Under the pieces are notes generated by a model. It was given only the letters and a program-made list of their open reading frames with translations. It searched no databases and was not told the origin of the DNA. Of a stretch of DNA of 64,000 nucleotides, positions 60,613 to 64,000 are shown one piece after another (position 1 is the first letter of the stretch; each line of letters opens with the position of its first letter). The stretch lies in the NCBI RefSeq assembly GCF_000812565.1, contig NZ_JTAM01000007.1:100970-164969 (forward strand), read 5' to 3'. This stretch comes from Flammeovirga sp. OC4 (GTDB lineage: Bacteria; Bacteroidota; Bacteroidia; Cytophagales; Flammeovirgaceae). Position numbers and translations under genes: made by a program.

Positions 60613-61539
60613 ATGCAGACTACCAGTATCAATGAAAACAGTGTAAAAGATTTAACTGAACAACTTCGGAAATTAGAGGAGAAATACGAGTCGCAAAAGC
60701 AAATGACTGAAATGACCATCGGTTTTCTTCAAGATGCGAATGAGAAACTAACCGAAGCCAAGGATGAGATTGATAAAGTAAATAAAAGGGTACAGCAAAG
60801 CATCAACTATGCTCAACGCATCCAACAGAAAATACTTCCATCAGATCAGAAAGTACATCGTTTGTATCCTGATTCCTTTGTGCTTTACAAACCAAAAGAT
60901 GTGGTGAGTGGCGACTTCTATTATGCAGACGAAGATGATCGCTTCAACTATTTGGCAGTGATTGATTGTACTGGACATGGTGTTCCTGGGGCTTTTTTGA
61001 CTTTGATAGTTAACTCATTATTGGAGTCAATTTTAAAGGAAAATAAAAGCAACCGTGCAGATATTTTATTAAAGAAATTGGATGAACGTCTTTTTTATTA
61101 TTTGAACAAGAATGAAGGTGTAAAGAAAATTCAGGACGGTTTGGATATCACTTTTTGTATGAAAGAGAAATCGTCTAATAAAATTTACTTTTCATCAACT
61201 CATCAAAGACTATATCATGTTTCTTCTCAAACTATTGAAGAATACAAAGGGGCTTCCTATTCCATTGGGGAGTTTTCCAAAAGACAAGAAAAGTTGATAA
61301 ATCATCAATTAGAATTTGAACAGGGAGATATGATTTATTTGTCTACTGATGGTATCATTGATCAGTTTGGTGGACAAAATAATGAAAAGTTTAAAAGGAA
61401 AAATTTTAAGAACCTTTTGTTAAAAATTGCCGACTACCCAATAGAAAAACAACAGAAAATCATTGACCTCACTTTTGAAAAATGGAGAGGGAACAAAGTA
61501 CAAACGGATGATGTTTTGGTAATGGGAATAAAACTATAA
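60613..61539 (+). CDS. Cytosolic SpoIIE-type protein phosphatase with coiled coil
   Basis: 308-residue phosphatase without membrane segments. Residues about 12-60 are a coiled coil, followed by QQSINYAQRIQQKILP (61-76) and the SpoIIE/PPM domain with SGDFYY at 99-104 and DCTGHGVPGAF at 118-128, SIGEFSKRQEKL, and the closing VQTDDVLVMGI. Metal-binding acidic residues are present. It is followed after 18 bases by an unknown protein (61558-62013), probably its co-transcribed partner. The third SpoIIE phosphatase of the window and the only one without a membrane part, so it may read a cytoplasmic input or be controlled by the partner. Confidence 0.9.
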   Translation: MQTTSINENSVKDLTEQLRKLEEKYESQKQMTEMTIGFLQDANEKLTEAKDEIDKVNKRVQQSINYAQRIQQKILPSDQKVHRLYPDSFVLYKPKDVVSGDFYYADEDDRFNYLAVIDCTGHGVPGAFLTLIVNSLLESILKENKSNRADILLKKLDERLFYYLNKNEGVKKIQDGLDITFCMKEKSSNKIYFSSTHQRLYHVSSQTIEEYKGASYSIGEFSKRQEKLINHQLEFEQGDMIYLSTDGIIDQFGGQNNEKFKRKNFKNLLLKIADYPIEKQQKIIDLTFEKWRGNKVQTDDVLVMGIKL

Positions 61540-61557
61540 TCTTTTAAAAATCTTATC

Positions 61558-62013
61558 ATGGTAACTACCCCAAGTGAATTAAAAACAACAAGAAATACTC
61601 TTTTTGACTGCCTTTACAAGGATGAATACACAAAAGTCTACTTTATTCAAGAGAAAAACCTGTTAGTATGTGAAGCACTACAAGAATATATTCCAATTGA
61701 GGATTTTAAAAAAGTCTTTCATTTTATCACCTTAAACTTCTCACTGTTTGATCAAGTAGACAAGTTCCTGTTCGATAAACAAAGCCTTAGAGTATTTCAT
61801 CAGCCTTCAATGGAATGGTATTTTGTGTTTTGGAAAAGAGAAATGTTTGAAGAGTATGGATTAGTCAATCATGTAAAAATTCTTCCTCAAAATTTACCTT
61901 GGTTTGAAGCATCAGTAAAAGCGGGCAGGGCACAAATAGAAGAGAAGTATAAAGATCTTGTTATCGATAAACTGAATATTGAATATGTATCTTCGATTGA
62001 AGAGATCGTTTAA
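61558..62013 (+). CDS. Unknown protein co-transcribed with a SpoIIE phosphatase (possible SpoIIAA/STAS-like fold)
   Basis: 151-residue protein, no signal or membrane segment. A strand KVYFIQEKNLLVCEALQEY leads to a helix (IEDFKKVFHFITLNFSL), then a strand with VDKFLFDKQSLRVFHQPS, and a second helix-strand pair ending in LPWFEASVKAGRAQIEEKY. This alternating pattern is reminiscent of SpoIIAA/STAS-like proteins (for example the SEC14-like STAS relatives in Bacteroidota), which would be a natural phosphatase substrate. That fold guess is inference; I cannot name the family. It sits 18 bases after the phosphatase gene. Confidence 0.65.
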   Translation: MVTTPSELKTTRNTLFDCLYKDEYTKVYFIQEKNLLVCEALQEYIPIEDFKKVFHFITLNFSLFDQVDKFLFDKQSLRVFHQPSMEWYFVFWKREMFEEYGLVNHVKILPQNLPWFEASVKAGRAQIEEKYKDLVIDKLNIEYVSSIEEIV

Positions 62014-62092
62014 TACATTCTTAGTATTGAGATAAAATCCTTTTTCAAAAAATAGTTTATTTTTACCTCCCAATTGGTTCTAATTGCTATTT

Positions 62093-62683
62093 ATGAAAAA
62101 GGATTTTTTTAGTTATTGTCAGCAAATCAGTAGTGATCTCAAAGAAGATGTTTTGTCGGAATTGTTTGCATGTTTTAGTGTGCGTTCATTGGAGAAAAAT
62201 GATTTCTTTTCACAAAAAGGAGAATATGCTCATAAGGTTGGTTTTTTGATGAATGGAGTGATACGTGCATTTTATTTGAATGAGGAAGGCAAAGAATACA
62301 ATAAGCAGTTTTTTGTAGGGCCATCGTTGATTGGTCCTTATACATCGCTTTTAACCAATACTCCCAATTTGATTCCTCAGCAAGCATTGACGGATTGTGA
62401 AATTCTTGAAGCAGAATACAAAGATATTGAAGCTTTGTATTCAAAACATCACGCCTTAGAGAAGCTAGGGAGGAAAATTGCGGAACATTATTTTTTAGAA
62501 AAAGAAAAAAAGGAATTAGAAATGGGATTGTTGGAAGGTGAGGAACGTTATGTAATTTTTCAAAAAGAATTTCCAAATTTAGAACAGCAAATCCCTCAAT
62601 ATCATATTGCATCCTATTTAGGAATTTCTGCTACTCAATTAAGCAGAATTCGAAAGGGTATATTGAAAAGCAATCTGGATTAA
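62093..62683 (+). CDS. Crp/Fnr-family transcriptional regulator
   Basis: 196-residue regulator using ATG 62093 (MKKDFFSYCQQIS); an upstream TTG at 62084 would add three residues with no support. The N-terminal cyclic-nucleotide-binding-like fold (about 15-125) has ENDFFSQKGEYAHKVGFLMNG-like spacing; the conserved arginine/phosphate-binding cassette residues of true cAMP binders are not evident. The C-terminal helix-turn-helix is QYHIASYLGISATQLSRIRKG (about 165-185). The class is typical of Bacteroidota single-gene regulators. It directly precedes the SMP-30-like gene (71 bases apart), a possible target. Ligand unknown. Confidence 0.88.
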   Translation: MKKDFFSYCQQISSDLKEDVLSELFACFSVRSLEKNDFFSQKGEYAHKVGFLMNGVIRAFYLNEEGKEYNKQFFVGPSLIGPYTSLLTNTPNLIPQQALTDCEILEAEYKDIEALYSKHHALEKLGRKIAEHYFLEKEKKELEMGLLEGEERYVIFQKEFPNLEQQIPQYHIASYLGISATQLSRIRKGILKSNLD

Positions 62684-62754
62684 AATTACATATGTAAATG
62701 TTTCACTAATCCTTGTTGGTCACTTTTGTGGTACACTAAAAATCAAAAAGTACT

Positions 62755-63828
62755 ATGAAAGCATTACCATTTTATTCTATCCTATTATTCAACTTTCTCC
62801 TTTCAAGTTGTGCGATTCACCCCAATAAATGGACGCCAACAGCAACAGAAGTTGATATTAGCACATTACCATCAACAAACCAACTTACCGACTCCAGGAC
62901 GGTATCACTTTTAGGCTTTTCAGGAGCAGAAGATTTTGCGATGGACCAAGAAGGTAATTTGTATTGTGGAACCCATAACAGTAATGATGATTTTACAGGA
63001 GGAGCTATCCTAAAAATCGATTCTTTATTGAATGTAGAAGAGTATATCAAGACTGATAAATGGGTCACTGGAATGCATTTTAATGCCAATAACGAAATGA
63101 TTCTATTGATGAATGGAGTGGGCTTGTTGAAAATCAATGCGGATCACTCTTTTGATACCTTATTGACCCAAACTCCTGATGGGAAACCGATATTGATGGG
63201 TTCAGGGCTTGATATTGCACAAGATGGAAAAATCTATTTTAATAATCTTTCCTCGCACATGGAGACTTCTATTGCAACTATCAATCAGCTTATTTTAGAA
63301 ATGAAGCCAGATGGAGGAGTGTATTGTTTCGATCCCAAAACAAAGAAAACGGAAGTTATATCATCAGGAAATTATTTCGGAAATGGTCTTGTACTCAGCA
63401 AGGATGAGCAATCTATTCTAGTCTCAGAAACCTCAAAATACAGAATATTAAGATATTGGATTAAAGGTGAAAAGAAAGGACAATCGGAGGTGTTCTTAGA
63501 TAATTTACCGGGTTTCCCGAACAACCTGAAACAGAGTTCGAATGGCAATTACTGGTTAGGTTTTACGACAAAAAGAAATCAACAATTAGACAATATCCAC
63601 CCGAAACCTTGGATGAAGCAAATGGTTTTTGCGATGCCTGATTTTATGAAACCGAAACCTGAAAAATATGGATTAGTAATGGAAGTCTCGGATCAAGGAG
63701 AAATTATTAGAGTGTTTACAGATGAGGAAGGGAAAGTAGTAGAAGAGGCAGGGGCAATTATTGAGAAAGATGGTTTGTTATTCCTTGGTGGAGATATTGT
63801 CAATTCAGTTTCTGTTTTTGAATTGTAA
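62755..63828 (+). CDS. SMP-30/strictosidine-synthase-like lipoprotein
   Basis: 357-residue lipoprotein, signal ending in LLSSC (Cys19). The rest is a six-bladed propeller of the SMP-30/gluconolactonase or strictosidine-synthase-like group, with GAEDFAMDQEGNLYCGTH, GSGLDIAQDGKIYFNN, NYFGNGLVLSKDEQSILV, SETSKYRILRYWIKG and LPGFPNNLKQSSNGNYWLGF. The last two match the strictosidine-synthase signature regions well. Likely a periplasmic or surface esterase/lactonase; substrate unknown. Located after the Crp/Fnr gene. Ends before a REP-like hairpin cluster. Confidence 0.88.
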   Translation: MKALPFYSILLFNFLLSSCAIHPNKWTPTATEVDISTLPSTNQLTDSRTVSLLGFSGAEDFAMDQEGNLYCGTHNSNDDFTGGAILKIDSLLNVEEYIKTDKWVTGMHFNANNEMILLMNGVGLLKINADHSFDTLLTQTPDGKPILMGSGLDIAQDGKIYFNNLSSHMETSIATINQLILEMKPDGGVYCFDPKTKKTEVISSGNYFGNGLVLSKDEQSILVSETSKYRILRYWIKGEKKGQSEVFLDNLPGFPNNLKQSSNGNYWLGFTTKRNQQLDNIHPKPWMKQMVFAMPDFMKPKPEKYGLVMEVSDQGEIIRVFTDEEGKVVEEAGAIIEKDGLLFLGGDIVNSVSVFEL

Positions 63829-63852
63829 ATATTACTACATCATTATTAACCT

Positions 63853-63869
63853 AGAAGTCAGAGACTTCT
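63853..63869 (+). repeat. Short hairpin after the SMP-30-like gene
   Basis: AGAAGTC (63853-63859) pairs with GACTTCT (63863-63869) with a 3-base loop. Possibly the terminator of the SMP-30-like gene, although no T-run follows, or the first part of the REP-like cluster downstream. Confidence 0.45.
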
Positions 63870-63882
63870 TAAGATCTTTAAA

Positions 63883-63971
63883 GCACAAGAGACGCTGTCG
63901 CTTAACTCTTGCGCTATAAATTTGTAGAAATAGCACTGGCACGAATGTTAAGCGATAGCATCATTCGTGCC
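63883..63971. repeat. REP-like pair of inverted hairpins with complementary loops
   Basis: Hairpin A: arms 63883-63891 and 63906-63914 (8 of 9 pairs), loop 63892-63905. Hairpin B: arms 63938-63947 and 63962-63971 (10 pairs), loop 63948-63961. The two 14-base loops are complementary at 13 of 14 positions (one G-U), so B is an inverted homologue of A. The stems differ (CACAAGAG in A, CACGAATG in reversed B) but each still pairs. This is the layout of a REP/BIME-type element. Confidence 0.6.
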
Positions 63972-63984
63972 CAATAAATCAAAA

Positions 63985-64000
63985 GAAATCTCCTGATTTC
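63985..64000. repeat. Partial hairpin at the window end
   Basis: GAAATC (63985-63990) pairs with GATTTC (63995-64000), loop TCCT. The window ends here, so it may be the start of a terminator. Confidence 0.35.

Overview
The window looks like a chromosomal segment of an AT-rich member of the Bacteroidota, probably a Cytophagia/Flammeovirga-like marine bacterium. Four observations support this: TonB-dependent receptors with carboxypeptidase-regulatory-like N-termini, Bacteroidota-specific families (TamL, GSCFA, DUF4834-like, PafA), fused E1 2-oxoacid dehydrogenase, and repeated TAnnTTTG promoter -7 elements, one with a TTTG -33 element. Gene density is normal. I see no tRNA, rRNA, CRISPR array, intact insertion sequence or prophage. 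The genus is an inference from family content only.

Layout. 1-4 kb: start of an E1 dehydrogenase gene, an MltF-like lytic transglycosylase and a membrane SpoIIE-type phosphatase. 4-8.3 kb: miaA, a small DUF4834-like protein, truC-cvfB, and a SiaB/SiaC-like kinase/phosphoprotein pair. 8.3-16.7 kb: an unknown protein built from four degenerate ~95-residue repeats, a solitary mreB, an M48 protease, tamL, folK and rlmD. 17-22 kb: acnB and a long NADP-type icd, convergent, covering two consecutive TCA steps. 22-30 kb: a tandem duplication of a TonB-dependent receptor plus repeat-containing lipoprotein, with no SusD. 30-33.6 kb: a 0.75-kb gene-free stretch, rpsA with a structured leader, and a NADAR protein. 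33.7-42.4 kb: a beta-propeller/amidohydrolase, nadE, an MFS transporter and an S41 peptidase lipoprotein. 42.4-47.8 kb: a candidate small RNA, a tight murB-K+ channel-barrel-NlpC/P60 cluster, and mpl. 48-54 kb: dnaB, a decayed Rpn/PDDEXK transposase-nuclease, pafA, GSCFA, and a lone C-terminal transketolase half. 54.5-64 kb: a TPR-SpoIIE phosphatase, small unknowns, a MOSC protein, D-lactate dehydrogenase, a cytosolic SpoIIE phosphatase with an unknown partner, a Crp/Fnr regulator, an SMP-30-like lipoprotein, and a REP-like paired hairpin at the end.

Functional links. Three SpoIIE-type phosphatases and the SiaB/SiaC pair suggest a partner-switching phosphorylation network spread over the window. 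Envelope work is prominent (MltF, MreB, TamL, MurB, Mpl, NlpC/P60, the two receptor/lipoprotein pairs). RNA modification and translation genes (miaA, truC, cvfB, rlmD, rpsA) are scattered among them. Many genes end in strong hairpin terminators, so most transcription units look short.

The most unusual items are: the duplicated receptor plus repeat-lipoprotein pairs; the structured orphan RNA candidate at 42621-42761; two homologous hairpins at 63883-63971 whose loops are complementary and whose stems covary; the rpsA leader with repeated elements; and the four-repeat protein at 8316-9662.
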